Made by a program: the position numbers and the translations under genes
Notes under the pieces: generated by a model
Told to the model about the DNA's origin: nothing
Seen by the model: the letters and a program-made list of their open reading frames with translations, nothing else
Database searches by the model: none
NCBI GenBank assembly: GCA_016202795.1
Contig: JACQNY010000011.1
Location: forward strand, 1 to 5,337
From: Candidatus Aenigmatarchaeota archaeon
Lineage (GTDB): Archaea > Aenigmatarchaeota > Aenigmatarchaeia > JACPZZ01
DNA: 5,337 nucleotides
Reading direction: 5' to 3'
Shown: in pieces, positions 5,336 to 5,337 of the stretch
Layout: each line of letters starts with the position of its first letter
How positions within the stretch are numbered: the stretch's first letter is position 1

Positions 5336-5337
5336 TA

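Overview
The window looks archaeal. TATA-like boxes sit about 25 bp upstream of start codons with little or no leader, intergenic gaps are very short, and ribosome-binding sites read GGTG/GTGAT. The genes also fit: a stand-alone alpha subunit of ADP-forming acyl-CoA synthetase (ACD), an aCPSF2-type beta-CASP nuclease and an archaeal-style RNA 3'-phosphate cyclase. The sequence alone does not settle the lineage; a compact euryarchaeal or DPANN-like genome is possible.

Layout from left to right. Positions 1-179 (minus) hold the start of a small, probably DNA-binding (helix-turn-helix) protein that runs off the left edge. Positions 180-316 are non-coding and carry its TATA box, a striking AT-rich palindrome and the end of the next transcript. 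Positions 317-1480 (minus) encode a class I PLP-dependent aminotransferase. A 30-bp AT-rich gap separates it from a divergent gene at 1511-2881 (plus), the ACD alpha subunit. That gene is intact over 457 codons except for one in-frame UGA at codon 53. It meets, tail to tail with a 4-bp gap, a minus-strand cluster read from the right edge: a beta-CASP metallo-beta-lactamase RNase (4054-5295), rtcA (3012-4049, starting 4 nt after the RNase stop codons) and a very acidic mini-ORF (2886-2975) in the same frame as rtcA.

Two functional themes are suggested. The aminotransferase and ACD could be consecutive steps of amino-acid or peptide catabolism (amino acid to 2-oxo acid; acyl-CoA to acid plus ATP, with an oxidoreductase step encoded elsewhere). 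The ACD beta (ATP-grasp) subunit is not in the window. The nuclease/RtcA pair is an RNA-end metabolism operon: one enzyme cuts RNA and the other modifies RNA 3' ends.

The points most worth a second look are the lone UGA at a position where ACD relatives carry glycine, the acidic reading frame directly behind the rtcA stop codon, and the nuclease-cyclase operon. No mobile element, CRISPR array, tRNA or rRNA was seen.
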